DNA of 64,000 bases from Reticulascus tulasneorum (Eukaryota; Ascomycota; Sordariomycetes; Glomerellales; Reticulascaceae). Position 1 is the stretch's first letter; every line of letters starts with the position of its first letter. The notes beneath the pieces were generated by a model, which was not told the DNA's origin, did no database searches, and saw only the letters and a list, made by a program, of their open reading frames with translations. Both the position numbers and the translations under genes were made by a program. The stretch spans positions 744,001-808,000 of the forward strand of contig LSAX01000013.1 in the NCBI GenBank assembly GCA_001557505.1. Direction: 5' to 3'. Of this stretch, positions 37,693-48,431 are shown piece after piece.

Positions 37693-38144
37693 GACGACTC
37701 GGAAAGTTATTTAATCACGTGATTGAAATTTTTTTGGTGTCAAGTTCCAGCTGGGAATGAATTGTAGATTCTGCTCCTGGGAGTGAACGAAAAGCTCTCA
37801 AGAATATCGTTCTAGTCTGGCGGATTCTGGAGATATTTGTACTCGAGGGAATTGAACTGTTCGGTTTAACTTACAAGGCAACAGCAGATTGTTGCTCGCA
37901 CTCTTCCCCTCAAACTGGTATAGCGCGTATGCATCCAAGCTGCGATCCGCGATTCAGTACCGAATGGGGTCGTAGGATCTCATCACCCTAGTCCCTATTA
38001 GCGCCGAAACTCGCCCCATACCTGACCCTTGGCTTTGTCCACCGAAATACGTGACGCACCTCAACCTTATCACGAGATTTGGCAAAACAACAGTATCTTT
38101 AGCAGTGCCCGAAGACGCTAGATTCGGAGTCACTTTATCTCGGC
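37693..38144. promoter_or_regulatory. Shared divergent promoter region, methyltransferase / Zn2Cys6 regulator
   Basis: A 452-bp gap between two genes transcribed away from each other, so it must hold both promoters. I see no clear TATA box or repeated operator-like motif. Confidence 0.45.
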
Positions 38145-39803
38145 ATGGTGTACTACGGTGCGTTGAGCAAAGGCTGCGAACTCTGTCGTCAACGCAAGAT
38201 CAAGGTCCGTCGTTTTTCATATCCGCCGTCTCCCTCTTAACTCTCACATTTCTCCTAATCCTGGTGTCAGTGCGATCAACGAAAGCCAAGATGCTCAAGA
38301 TGCGAAAAAGCAAAGATGCAATGCCCAGGATTCCGGGATCTGGTAGACGTCACATTCCGTGACGAGTCGGAACGAATCATTCGGAGAGCCCGTAAGCTCC
38401 ATGGTGAAATCGGAGCCAAAAGGTCGCTTGCGATTCAGAGCGGTGCTCACACCAATCCAAAATCTGGAACCATATTACATCCGCTTTCTCAGTCCATCGA
38501 TGAACTTGGGGTGAATTTCTTCTTCTCCAAGTATAGTTGCGACGGACCACGTTTCTCAGAAAGCTGCCACGCCTGGCTGGCTCAAATATACCGCGAAACT
38601 CCTCCCAATCATGCACTGCGAGCAGCTATTGAGGCCGTAGGCATGGCTGGTATTTCTAACGTTTCATACGCTCCACAAATTGCTTGCAGGTCAAGATTGA
38701 AATACGGACGAGCCGTGGCAGCAACACAACAAGTCTTGTCTGATCCCTGCAAATCGATTGCAGATGCGACGTTGATGACAGTCATGTTGCTAGGACTCTT
38801 TGAGGTAACTTTGGGCATATTGGGCCGATACAGGGGGACACTGGCTCACAGCTGTGCAGTTCATCATGATGGAGAATTGGGATGATCATTGTTCTTCTGC
38901 CACTCACATAGAAGGTGCGACTGCCATGCTGCAACTTCGAGGTCAAGAACAGTTCAATTACGAACTTGGAGGACAGCTCTTCATGCAACTCCGCTCTCAA
39001 ATAGTACGTCTTTCTATACTTGGCTATTGAAATCTGAAAATGCTAAACTTGAGACAGCTATACATGTGTATACAACAAGAGCTTCCTGTTCCACAGGTCT
39101 TGGAACAAATGAGTCACAGATTCGAAGCCTGCGCATTCGGCCAAAGCCGTCAAAACGTGCGTCCGCGAATGGCCACCTTGTGTCTCCGGTTTCTGGGTCT
39201 TCGAGCAGCAATCAAAAATGGTGGGATCAGTGGTTCAAACGCGATCCACAGGGCCGCAACTGAAATAGACCGAGAATTGGAGGCTTCGAGAGCAGGTCTT
39301 CACCCGACATGGAGCTACACAACAGTAGATGATACTGCTGGGACCTACTTCGAAGGAAAGCGTCATATCTACAACAGTGTTTGGACTGCAGAAGCGTGGA
39401 ATAACTGGCGCACTTTACGAATACTTGTCAATCAAGTCATACTACAGCATGAGATATACTTAGGTGCGTTCACTAACGCTGACGAATCTGGTGCCATGTC
39501 TCTTATCCGCCAACTTTCCACCGATATTTGCGTTTCTGCGGCTACCTTGATAGAATCTGCGCGTAGGCACCACGAAATTCTCAGCCTCTAACTATAACTA
39601 AGTTTGTGGCAGGTTCTGTGGCACTAATCTGGCCTCTTTCAGTCGTGTCTCGGGAGGACCAAAACCTGCGCAGCACGCGATATTGGGCAGTTGACGCACT
39701 ACGCCGCATCAATTCATCTACGGGATTTCGGCAAGCCGGTCTGTTCGCCGATAACATTTCGCGGGGTCTAAAATGGTCTCCTAGAAGCCATTGCGAAGGC
39801 TAG
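38145..39803 (+). CDS. Zn2Cys6 transcription factor, probable cluster regulator
   Basis: Five exons give 477 residues: 38145-38204, 38271-38804, 38860-39003, 39058-39562, 39613-39803. All introns are GT-AG and 50-66 nt. The start MVYYGALSKG leads straight into a binuclear zinc cluster at residues 11-38 with the exact spacing C-x2-C-x6-C-x6-C-x2-C-x6-C; intron 1 falls inside it, before the third Cys. The remainder is a helical fungal regulator domain with the 'LLGLFE' and 'HIEGATAMLQLRG' segments of the Fungal_trans_2-like group. It is a nuclear DNA-binding protein that would recognise CGG-type triplets. Position inside the biosynthetic cluster, divergent from a methyltransferase, suggests a pathway-specific activator. 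That role is inference. Confidence 0.87.
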
Positions 39804-40147
39804 TATTGTAATATCTAGAACCCAGAAACCAGAACAAGCGAACCTAACTTACATGACTTCTCGACAGAATGACGGATAAATGTTCACGAGCCTGGTTCAG
39901 AGCCGAAGCTGAAAGAGCAGGAATGAAAGGTTACACGGAAGCGCAAGTATATTGCGAGTCGAGAACTAGAAATTATATTGACAGTATAGATTGCCGCGCT
40001 ACAATTGAATTATATGGTTATATGTATGGAGTCTGTGGACAGGGTTCTGCCGTAGGGTAAACGCACTTGATTCCACGCCTAGCCCAGACCATTCACATGT
40101 ATTAGCTAGTCTATTTACACTATTGACTGCTCTAGGACAAGTGTCGC
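39804..40147. other. Convergent intergenic gap
   Basis: A 344-bp gap between the 3' ends of the Zn2Cys6 gene and the HET gene. Expected to hold both terminators. No other feature seen. Confidence 0.45.
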
Positions 40148-42184
40148 TCACAATAGTAGGATGGCCTCTTCGCTCATCTTCCCTTGTGCGACATCCCGCA
40201 GAACCTCTCCATCCATATAACCATGCACATATGCTGTTCCCACGAGGCTGTACGTTCTCTTGCCATTTTGTTCAGATTGACCGGCGCGTAAAATCAGCGG
40301 TACCTTGGCACCCTCCACCGAAGCAATGATATCTCCGGGCCTCGCGTATCTAACCATGGTGTAAAGCCCATTGTTCGTGACGGCGAATGACCAGCTCTTA
40401 TAGTTTCGTAGCCACATATCGCGCATCTTTTTGGGAAGGCCATTCTTCCAAATTCTGTTCAAGGTTTCGTCTTCATCCAGATGATCGCTATCGTTGGTGT
40501 CATCGAAGCTGTCTACTTCTCCATCTGCATTGCCACTAGTTGATGTACGTTTCCAGCCTATACTGAAGATTTCTGTGAAGACCCTGTCACCGACTGCCAT
40601 GCTCTTGTCCGTGAGACGTTTTATGGGATAGCAAGTACAATCCACTAGCAATGTGCGCCAGTAAGCTCTAAGTATTGCCTCTCCCGTCGGCGCATAGTTT
40701 TTACTCTTGTCAAAGACGGCGGCTCCGATTCCAGATGCTTCCGGCCATTGTCTAGTTGTAGTATGTTCGGGTCGAAAATGCGGGCGACGTCTCGGATACG
40801 GTACCTCGACGAAAAGTGCGCCGAGTACGACCGCTTTGACGGGCAGTAACCCGCCGTCCACAGCATCATGATCAAGTTGACTGGGATATTTGTCCGATCC
40901 GGGCTTGTAGATACCTCTTTGTGCAAAGAGAATCTTTTCGTGATCAGCATAATCGACCTGGCGTGAGAAATCTGGAACCCAACTAGGAAGGTTCGGTACG
41001 CTTTTAGGTTGGCTACTGCTGTCGGACGGATATCCGGCCATCCAAGCCGTCTGGCATATGATGTCAAGGTCATGGGAGTTATTGATGATCGCTATCGTTG
41101 CGTCCATGAATACCTGCGTTGGGGATTTAGTGTAGTCAACTACAATGCTATGATCCTCAGTCATCAATCCCAGTAAACCGTAGATACAATCTCGGGGATC
41201 AGTGGCCTCATTCGATTGGAACCGTGCTAACACGTCTAACAGGGTCGCGGTATATTTACCGTCCTGTAGAATTCGTCGCTGAGAATCGACTTTCTGCGCC
41301 CCGCCGAGCGTTCTGTTCCAGTCCATGCTCCTTAGGAAATGGCGAAATGGTGCATGATACGCATCTGCAATGGGTCTGTCTCCCAGGAAGTTGCTGACAA
41401 CGGCCCAGTCGAGTTGGTGGAAACCTGCCACGATGATAACCCGCGGCGCAAAGGAAAGCTCCTGCATGGTCCAGACACGGTACCAAAGATATGTGCTGTT
41501 GAAAAAGGGAGCAAACATTGCGGCCTGCTCCAAGCTCAGGCTGGAGTTTTCCGGTCTGTCTGTGTAATCTGAAGCATCTTGCTGCTCGATATCTTTCATA
41601 TTACTGGCGCTTTGCCTTGTCATCTTCATTGCGCGGCCGATGTGCTGCATTTCTCCGTAAACTTTTGCATCCTGCTTAGTCTCTTCTGAAGCTTGAGATC
41701 TCCTCTTCATGGAATGGCCGTCTGGCAATCCAAGAGAGTGCTGATAGCTCAGCATCCATGCTAGATCAGCCTGGCAGCCAGCGTAGATATGTCTCATCAG
41801 CTGAACTTGCCGGCTGCGTTCGTCAGAGTCGCATTGATTGATGCACAGTGCGTCAACCCACAGCATCCGTTCAGCATCTGCTAATCTCAGGTAGCGTAGC
41901 GCCATCTCGAGATTACGGGTGATCAGAAAGAGCTTGCCATTGAGCGTGATCTTTCGTATAAGTTCCGGTACACCCCAGACGTAGGATAAGGCTTCATACG
42001 CGAGCGAGTCGCCGTGGAGAGGCCGGTGGACCAGCTGGCCCTCGATTGGAGCATCAAAGTCTGGCGAGGGCAGCAACTTTAGGACTCTGATCTCCGGCAT
42101 TTCCTCATCGAGGGGTCTGTAGATTCTGGCGCTGTTTACGGCAACAGCATCTATCGCCTTGTAACTTATCGCTTTGCTGGTCAT
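40148..42184 (-). CDS. HET (heterokaryon incompatibility) domain protein
   Basis: A 678-residue intronless protein. The HET domain begins near residue 60: 'YEALSYVWG' followed by 'ITLNGKLFLITRNLEMALRYLR' and 'LWVDALCINQCDSDERSRQV', the three landmark blocks of the family. It then shows 'WMLSYQ', 'WYRVWTMQELSFAPRVIIV' and 'DPRDCIYGLLGL'. The long C-terminal part is typical of large HET proteins and has an acidic stretch near 'DEDETLNRIW'. HET domains, related to TIR domains, trigger non-self recognition cell death in filamentous ascomycetes; what this one senses is unknown. It is not a usual biosynthetic enzyme and may be a cluster neighbour rather than a member. It is transcribed toward the regulator gene. 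Confidence 0.92.
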   Translation of the reverse strand: MTSKAISYKAIDAVAVNSARIYRPLDEEMPEIRVLKLLPSPDFDAPIEGQLVHRPLHGDSLAYEALSYVWGVPELIRKITLNGKLFLITRNLEMALRYLRLADAERMLWVDALCINQCDSDERSRQVQLMRHIYAGCQADLAWMLSYQHSLGLPDGHSMKRRSQASEETKQDAKVYGEMQHIGRAMKMTRQSASNMKDIEQQDASDYTDRPENSSLSLEQAAMFAPFFNSTYLWYRVWTMQELSFAPRVIIVAGFHQLDWAVVSNFLGDRPIADAYHAPFRHFLRSMDWNRTLGGAQKVDSQRRILQDGKYTATLLDVLARFQSNEATDPRDCIYGLLGLMTEDHSIVVDYTKSPTQVFMDATIAIINNSHDLDIICQTAWMAGYPSDSSSQPKSVPNLPSWVPDFSRQVDYADHEKILFAQRGIYKPGSDKYPSQLDHDAVDGGLLPVKAVVLGALFVEVPYPRRRPHFRPEHTTTRQWPEASGIGAAVFDKSKNYAPTGEAILRAYWRTLLVDCTCYPIKRLTDKSMAVGDRVFTEIFSIGWKRTSTSGNADGEVDSFDDTNDSDHLDEDETLNRIWKNGLPKKMRDMWLRNYKSWSFAVTNNGLYTMVRYARPGDIIASVEGAKVPLILRAGQSEQNGKRTYSLVGTAYVHGYMDGEVLRDVAQGKMSEEAILLL

Positions 42185-42456
42185 TCTCGTTATGACTGCT
42201 AGCTGATGTCCTGGTTAGAGAATTTGAAAGACTATAACGGAGGGTATAGGTTTTTGTTACTACGTAGACAGCAGTGAGCGAGCTTGGTGTCCTTGTTAAA
42301 TGAACGAGAGCCTTGCTGCCGTTAATAATATCCCCTCGACTGCCGTAGGACGCCACTAATGTCTTCGTTCGCCCCACACCATGCCCCGCGCTAAAATCCG
42401 TTATTGCCAGCGGCAGAGGCTCTATAAGTTAGTCTATAATTCCCCGGCCGGGAATA

Positions 42457-42714
42457 ACATGGTCCTTCAGTGGTTGAGCCTGCTAAATGCCCTGTAGCAT
42501 TAATTAATAAGCTTGTAATTGGCTAATATCCCTGCTTGGTACCTCGGTGGCGTCCTACGGCACCCAAGGGGACAGGTATCCTAGGATTTTGCCCTCGAGT
42601 GCAGACGGACCCCACTGGGGTACTAAGCAGGGATATTAATAGCCAATTACAAGCTGGTCATGAATGCTAAAGGGCATGGACCTTTTAGCAGTCTCGACCA
42701 CTGAAGGCCCATGT
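42457..42714. mobile_element. Foldback / MITE-like element
   Basis: A 258-bp segment whose outer 80-90 bp are inverted copies of each other with small indels. The left begins ACATGGTCCTTCAGTGGTTG and the right, reversed, ACATGGGCCTTCAGTGGTCG. Both then share 'CTGCTAAA' and 'AGCTTGTAATTGGCTA.TAATATCCCTGCTT.GTACC' with a small indel. The central part is unrelated to the arms and has no coding capacity. No convincing target duplication is visible, so the superfamily is open. It lies 270 bp upstream of the HET gene. Confidence 0.72.
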
Positions 42715-43929
42715 AACTCTCTTAAATTCCATTCTACTTGTCCTGGTGTGCAGTGCGGGGTATATAGGCTTCGTGGCAGGGAGTCCTACGACTAACCATC
42801 TGGGATCGGAGTTGCTGATGATAAAATTAGCTCTGGCAGCTAACTAGTAGGCCTGCCACTGTGTCAGCACTCCTGGAAATACCAGCAGTGTGTCACAAGG
42901 GCAACAGTAGCCAGATAGGGCGGGCTATCTCCGACAACCTGCTACAACTAGGTGTCAAGGTGAGCTAAGCGAGCTCTCAGACTGCATTGCACAGGCGACG
43001 AAGACGGACTCTGCACCTCCACGTGGTGTCGCCTGGGAACCTGGATTCAATTCCTGTTGAATTCAGAGCCAGCGCAGAGACGCAGCAGCAACAGTCATAC
43101 GATCAATTGATTAACATCTTGGCTATAGTCTGTAGTGAGAAAAAATTTCACCAAGCTGCTTGGTCAGTGCGCCAGCTTTGCCACCATTTGAAGGCAAAAG
43201 GTAATATAATTGAGGCGATTTTACGCGTATTTTACGTGGATCTCGTGCAATAATTATGTTCTAACGAGCTAACGAACATAAGATCACCGGCAGATAGGAG
43301 TGGAAGCAGAAGGTCCAAAAGGCGAAGGAGAAAGGTAATGGCGATGGCGTTCCGTTTTGATTGCATGTCTTACAACGTTCTGCGGCGTGAGTAACGTCCG
43401 AGGCGTAGTCCTAGGAGGAGCCCTGATAAATAATAAGCAGTGTTGTTATTAACTTAGGGGTGGTTTGATCCCCGTTCTTCTTTGGCCTGGCTGGAGGATA
43501 AGTTAATAGATTTTAGTCACCCTCCTACTCTACTAGATAGACCATCAAGGCAGCAATACAAAATCTTACCAGAGACTGCATTGCACGCTTAGATATTACC
43601 CCCTACAATGTGTATTTCAGCCTTTCACGGGGTAGATTCAACTGAGCCAGATGGCATAATGTTTGAAAAATCTGTGGGTGAATAATTCTAGCTGACTATT
43701 TCTTGCTTAACAATCGATGATCAATTCGTTGTCTCTTCCTTTCTTAAGGGATTGCAATCACCAATATTTCCATCGAGCCTAACTAGAAAGAAGAAAAGAA
43801 TACTCGTTTCAGTTTTGGCGGATACAAGGTCAAAACCTGAGCTACACAGCCCGGTAGCATCGATGTGGGTGAAAGTCCGACTGGGTTCTTGGTTGGCGAG
43901 AACGATAGTTTATTGCTATAGTGCAGGCG
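42715..43929. other. Intergenic, no gene called
   Basis: No supportable coding region. An 88-codon plus-strand frame at 42987-43253 ('QLCHHLKAKGNIIEAILRVFYVDLVQ') looks somewhat protein-like but matches nothing I know; it may be a decayed fragment. Confidence 0.4.
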
Positions 43930-44330
43930 TTAGGAGAGTTCTGCTTCAATCAGAGTCTCGTGTCGACGTGGATCTGGCCAGAGCTTCACAATTCTTAGTC
44001 CTGCTCTGCTCAGCAATTTCTCCCAAAATGCTATAGGTCTTTCCAGAGCCGATAGCAAACACGTCATTGAAATATCCATAGCGACCTGGATCAGGCTGAC
44101 TCCTGTGGGTGGCGATGCAATATCGCAAATGACGAGTTTTGAATAGCTTTTCGCATAGCCGGCACCAGATTCAGAAGAATATCGAGTGCTTGGTCATCGT
44201 CCCAGTGGTGCAGAACAGCATGCATGAAGTAAGCACGGCAACCCAATCGTGCATCCCTGTTAGCATGGCAATTCTGTTTTTAGGACAGAGTGCAATGGGA
44301 GAGGAGACATACCGACGACGGGTTGAGGCG
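43930..44330 (-). pseudogene. O-methyltransferase (caffeate/sterigmatocystin OMT type), 3' remnant
   Basis: The minus strand carries the C-terminal half of a fungal O-methyltransferase. The first piece, 'KIKLMPHDCVTPQPV', matches the family's 'HDFFTPQPV' element. It is followed by a GT-AG intron (44257-44312) and 'CRAYFMHAVLHHWDDDQALDIL' containing the His-His-Trp-Asp active-site region. After 'LVPAMR' near 44,150 one base is missing and the frame shifts. In the new frame the protein continues 'KLVICDIASPPTGVSLIQVAMD', 'AGLRIVKLWPD' and ends 'LIEAELS' with a stop at 43930-43932. The usual SAM-binding glycine motif upstream (44,330-44,900) cannot be read convincingly. I infer an inactivated cluster methyltransferase. 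Confidence 0.72.
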
Positions 44331-45477
44331 TGACACAGTCGTGGGGCATCAGTTTGATCTTCTGATTTACTGACGTTAGTTTGAAGGATCCTTAATTACC
44401 TTGAGCGACTCGTGCGATTCATGCCACATTGTATGACGATGTGTTGCGAGGGGAGCACGCCGCCGGACGTGGTACCTCCATGTTACCATCTCCTCCTTGT
44501 TTATTATTGGATTTGGAGAATCTCGATGGCGGTACGGCCCATTCCAAGGGCGATTGGCTTGTCTCACCGTACCTCAACGCCTGCAGATTGCTTGTTTCGG
44601 ACCTTGAAGCTCGACTCAACAGCGGAAAGACAAAGTGACAGTTGCACCGAGAATTTCGGCGAGTATCTAGTAGTTGACGAGCTTTTGAGAAAATGGTGAA
44701 TCAACGAACAGGGCATATCTAACACTGTGTACCTTAGACACAACGAATGCCTTGAAATTCCAGTAAGACGTGCCCACGCTTGGAGACGGCCCCACACTCC
44801 AAGGACAAATTGTTTAGCAAGGCGGCAAGCAAGAGTGTGTTTGGTTGACATTTCTTGCGCTACGTCATTCCGCTCGGCAATGAAGTTCATCCACGTCTGT
44901 GGACCTTGGAAACTATCTAGTTAGGCGGCAAGTACCGCCTTGGTTTGCGGACGCCAACACGGGGTCTTGTTCCCAGACCATTATAGGCTTCTTCCATATT
45001 GTAACATCATGTGGCATGCCTCAAATTTCTTCTCACAAATTGGAGTACTAGCTATTGGGAAACTTTGGCATAAATGGCTAGATTTAGCGGTCATCCTTAA
45101 AGGGGCTCCCAGATTTAAGAAAGATGAAATCCAAGATCGAGGACTGCATTTAACTCAAAATATACGTAGGGAGAGCTGTTAACATTTTATGTGTACTTTA
45201 CTTTGCTGGTCACAGTTATCAGCTTTCCTGAAATTCTTACCTCATTACTTATGAGGGACAAGACGAGAAGGTAAGAACTCATTTTGGGTTTGGATGGATG
45301 ATCTCTCCCTCGCAATCACGTGGCTGCTACTGTCACTATAAAGCTGGATGGGGCACACCTGCAAGCTGGGCATCAATATCCCCTGAGCCAAAGGCCTGAA
45401 AGCTACATTTTTTCATATCCAGTTGATGTGCAAGCATTCATCTCCTCTAGCACTACGGAGCATACCAAGTTCCGGAT
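44331..45477. other. Possible decayed 5' half of the OMT and promoter of the SnoaL gene
   Basis: Minus-strand frames around 44,380-44,890 lie where the N-terminal half of the O-methyltransferase should be but show only vague resemblance ('LTGISRHSLCLR'). The last few hundred bases must contain the SnoaL-like gene's promoter. No other gene seen. Confidence 0.35.
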
Positions 45478-45938
45478 ATGAGCATTCCATCCCGCCAGGC
45501 AACTGTTCGGTCCATTCTGGACGCTTTCAACGAACGAAACATTGACAAGATGACTGCCCCTGCTAGCGACAATTTCGTCTACCAGCTCCTACCAAGTATG
45601 TCAAAAATGGCCGTGTCTGAATAAATTGCCCAGAGAGTAACATGACAGAATCTCTCCAGCGCGGCCCTCTGGACGTGGCTGGGTTTAGGAATTTATTTGA
45701 GGCAACGAACTCCTACTTCAGCAACTTCCATTTTGAAGTCGTCGACATGTTTGAGGATGCGGCGGCGAATAAGATGGTCGTATGGGGCAATGTCACGAGT
45801 GATACACACGTCGGGAGGTTTGCGACAGAAGCTATGCATATCTTGTACTTCGACACCGCAGGGAAGATTGAGAGATGGATGGAATGGGTGGACTCGGCAG
45901 CCGGGAAAGAACTCGAGCGAGAGATGCAGGGGCAGTAG
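45478..45938 (+). CDS. SnoaL-like polyketide cyclase / NTF2-fold protein
   Basis: Two exons, 45478-45595 and 45649-45938, give 135 residues. The intron (53 nt, GTATGT...CAG, branch-like GTAAC) was chosen over a 38-nt alternative ending at 45633 because it keeps the family's 'LLP-x-SL' spacing. The protein has the cone-shaped NTF2/SnoaL plan: N-terminal helix 'RQATVRSILDAFNERNIDKM', 'FVYQLLP', a middle 'FRNLFEATNSYFSNFHFEVVDMF', then the strands 'MVVWGNVTSDTHVG' and 'AMHILYFDTAGKIERWMEWVDS'. Fungal members act as cyclases, isomerases or ring-forming accessory enzymes in polyketide clusters. It is one of only two plus-strand genes in the cluster. The exact reaction is unknown. Confidence 0.85.
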
Positions 45939-46358
45939 ATTCGTCAATCATTGCCCTCGCACTAAATCCATTATACGTTGTAGAACTGGTGGAAACAGCC
46001 AGAGCTGTGGTGACGCAGCGAGATGGTGATCGCTATCTGCAAGCAGGGGAGCTCAACTAAAAATGCCCACAGTAAGGGTCTCACTAGGACTCTTTGGATT
46101 TAAACCAGCAGGGTTGCTTCCAAGGGACAAGGAAAATGGTTTGCGCGCATCTATCATATCCTCCTGTACCATTACGGAGCGTCCACATCAAGGCAGATTC
46201 TATTCGCCTATACCTTTCCACCTTCCCTTCCACGCCTGGATTCTACGTTTGACCGACATGTAGAAATAATTGAAGCCGAGATAAGATGATTCCAGCAGAA
46301 TGCTTGTTCCATCAATTGATGTTGCGACGTCCAATTGGGCACGCATTCAATATCGTGT
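45939..46358. other. Convergent intergenic gap
   Basis: A 420-bp gap between the 3' ends of the SnoaL-like gene and the adjacent SDR gene. No additional feature supported. Confidence 0.45.
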
Positions 46359-47294
46359 TCACCACGGCAAGGTCGCGTATTGACGCCGCCCGTCCTCATC
46401 AATTCCTTTGAACTCGGTAAATGTACCGGAATCGCCATCCTTTCCGAGAAGGGACAGTCGTACAGCATTATATGCACCTTCTTCAACCGGAGCGGGCTCT
46501 CGATATGCTGTGGCAGACCGAGAGGCGTTATAACGCCTCATCATCGCAGTGTCCTGGAGATGTGAAATGAGACAGATGAAACGAACGCCAGGGCAAAATT
46601 ACAAACCCTGTAGCCTGGGTAACAAGCATTGACTTTCCAGCCCGGAAATTGATGAAAGTAATATATCATAATCATGTTAGCTGCTGCCTTACTGACGCTC
46701 AAGGCCGGGGCGGTAGTCATCGAGCTGTACTGATGCATCAGGGAAGCGCTAGCAGCAGTAGAGCTCATGAAAACCAAGCGGGGATTGTTGGCGTTGGACA
46801 AAACGGGGATAAAATTCTCCACTGTTGCGGCGGCACCAGCAGCGTTTGTCCTCATGGTTTCCATGATTGTCTCGCTGAACGGGACAGGCTGCGTGTTGGT
46901 GTCTGCGGGTTCTAGCAGAATCCCAGCCTGAAAATGTTAATCAAGGAAAGGTCAGCCCATATGGAGTATGCAAACGTACATTGATGTGCAAAACATCGAC
47001 ACGACCGAATTGGTCTCCAACTGCTCTAGCGGCAGCTGCGAGAGACGCCTCTTCTGTGACGTCGAGTTGGATAGTCTGGGCGGCTTCGTAGCCTTCCTGC
47101 CTCAGCTTAGCAACAGCTTCTTGCCCTTTGGCAACTGAGCGAGAGCCAATGATGACATAGAACCTATCTCCATGATCACGAAGGAGCTGTCTTGCGACTT
47201 CAAACCCTATTCCTGTATTGCCACCAGTGATCACCACGACTTCCTTGTCAGAATGCACGTGCTTGCTAGGGCGTTCCACCGTCTGAGGAGCCAT
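46359..47294 (-). CDS. Short-chain dehydrogenase/reductase with Leu in place of catalytic Tyr
   Basis: Three exons (47294-46980, 46927-46607, 46553-46359; introns of 52 and 53 nt, GT-AG) give 276 residues. The Rossmann fold is intact: 'VVVITGGNTGIGFEVARQLL' holds the TGxxxGIG cofactor loop, then 'LDVTEEASL' and 'VDVLHINAGI' (NAG motif). In the active site 'RLVFMSSTAASASL' supplies the Ser, but the usual YxxxK reads L-S-V-S-K ('PALSVSKAAANM'): Lys is kept and Tyr is Leu. The C-terminal part 'GAYNAVRLSLLGKDGDSGTF' is typical of fungal SDRs of this type. The Tyr loss suggests weak or altered catalysis or a non-catalytic role. It sits tail to tail with the SnoaL-like gene. Confidence 0.85.
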
Positions 47295-48431
47295 TACATA
47301 TAATTTGATATATCTAGGTAGAAAACATAACCCTACGGCCCAGTGACATCCGTGGTTTGGCTCTGAATGGCCCCCTTTAAATAAACAAGAATTACCTCTT
47401 CCCCCTGGGTAACCCCTTTGCAATTAACCTTGTGTGTGTCTTGGAAGTCGCGGCGAGACTCGCCATGGGATGGAATTTGGCGGAATAATCCTGCGAAGAT
47501 CGCCTTGAGGTGTCTCGGTAAATCGGGCACAGGATGGTGGAGCTGAAGGTTGTCGAGCTCTGCTACAAACGCAACGCCCATCAGATCCAGGGAGATGGGC
47601 ATGGAATCCGCTCTCAGGTAGACGAACCCCACTAAAATAGGTCCAGTTTGTCCCAGCATAGTGTCTGTACTCTGATTCGGCAACTTTCTTTTTCTACTCG
47701 TCCTCATCCACACTACTTTGGGAGTAACCAGGGTATGCAGCGTCGTAGGTGCCGGAGAGAGCACTCAACGAACATTCAGAGGATACTAGCAGGGCACCTT
47801 AGAATACGTCAATTGAGGTGCCCACAGCTCGGCGTCATGATAGGCGACATACCCATCACAACACAGGAGGGGTTAACGGGCTGAGCCCGGAGGCTCATTC
47901 TGCTACTCCTCGAGATAATATCTAGGTAGCATCGAGTATAGAGGCCCGAGGTGTACCTATCAGGGGCTTGAGGTTTGCGACGCGTTTCTCTAGCTTCTCC
48001 ATTGGCACTTCGAAGGTACAAATGAAGCAGATATCAGTGCCATTCGCACGAGAATTCTTACAACCATCTAATGTCAAGGCTGCTCGATGGACCATTTCGC
48101 ATCGTACTGCGACCAGGCGGTGAGCATCTCAGACCGATTTGAGATAAAACGCGAAATTATAAGTGGATAGATCAATAAAATAGCGTCACTCTCGAGAGAT
48201 TTTCTTTCTCTCTTCAGTTGGTTCACAGCCTGCTATGGACCTCGTTATATGATCCATCGACATCGCCAGACTTTTGAGCTAGACTACATATCCATATGAG
48301 CTAAACACGGCACTTGACCTACTGCTTTGAAACTCGGTCGAGAGCAAATGAATGCTTATCCCCCTAGGTATTAAGAACAACTTGAACTCTGCCAATGGCA
48401 GTCTCCAAACCAAATGCGAATCGAACTTGAT
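47295..48431. other. Intergenic, 1.1 kb
   Basis: Contains the promoter of the downstream SDR gene. A minus-strand 143-codon frame at 47333-47764 is long enough to notice but shows no domain and overlaps the expected promoter, so I do not call it. Confidence 0.4.

Noticed and set aside
43000..43070. A tRNA-like T-arm ('ggattcaattcc')
   Set aside because: No acceptor stem, anticodon arm or D-arm can be folded around it.
43850..43900. A group II intron-like phrase 'gtgggtgaaagtccgac'
   Set aside because: Single short match with no flanking domain V or maturase; the region lies beside an O-methyltransferase remnant in nuclear fungal DNA.
47333..47764. 143-codon minus-strand ORF between SDR genes
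   Set aside because: No domain, no support from context, and it would occupy the neighbouring SDR gene's promoter; probably chance.
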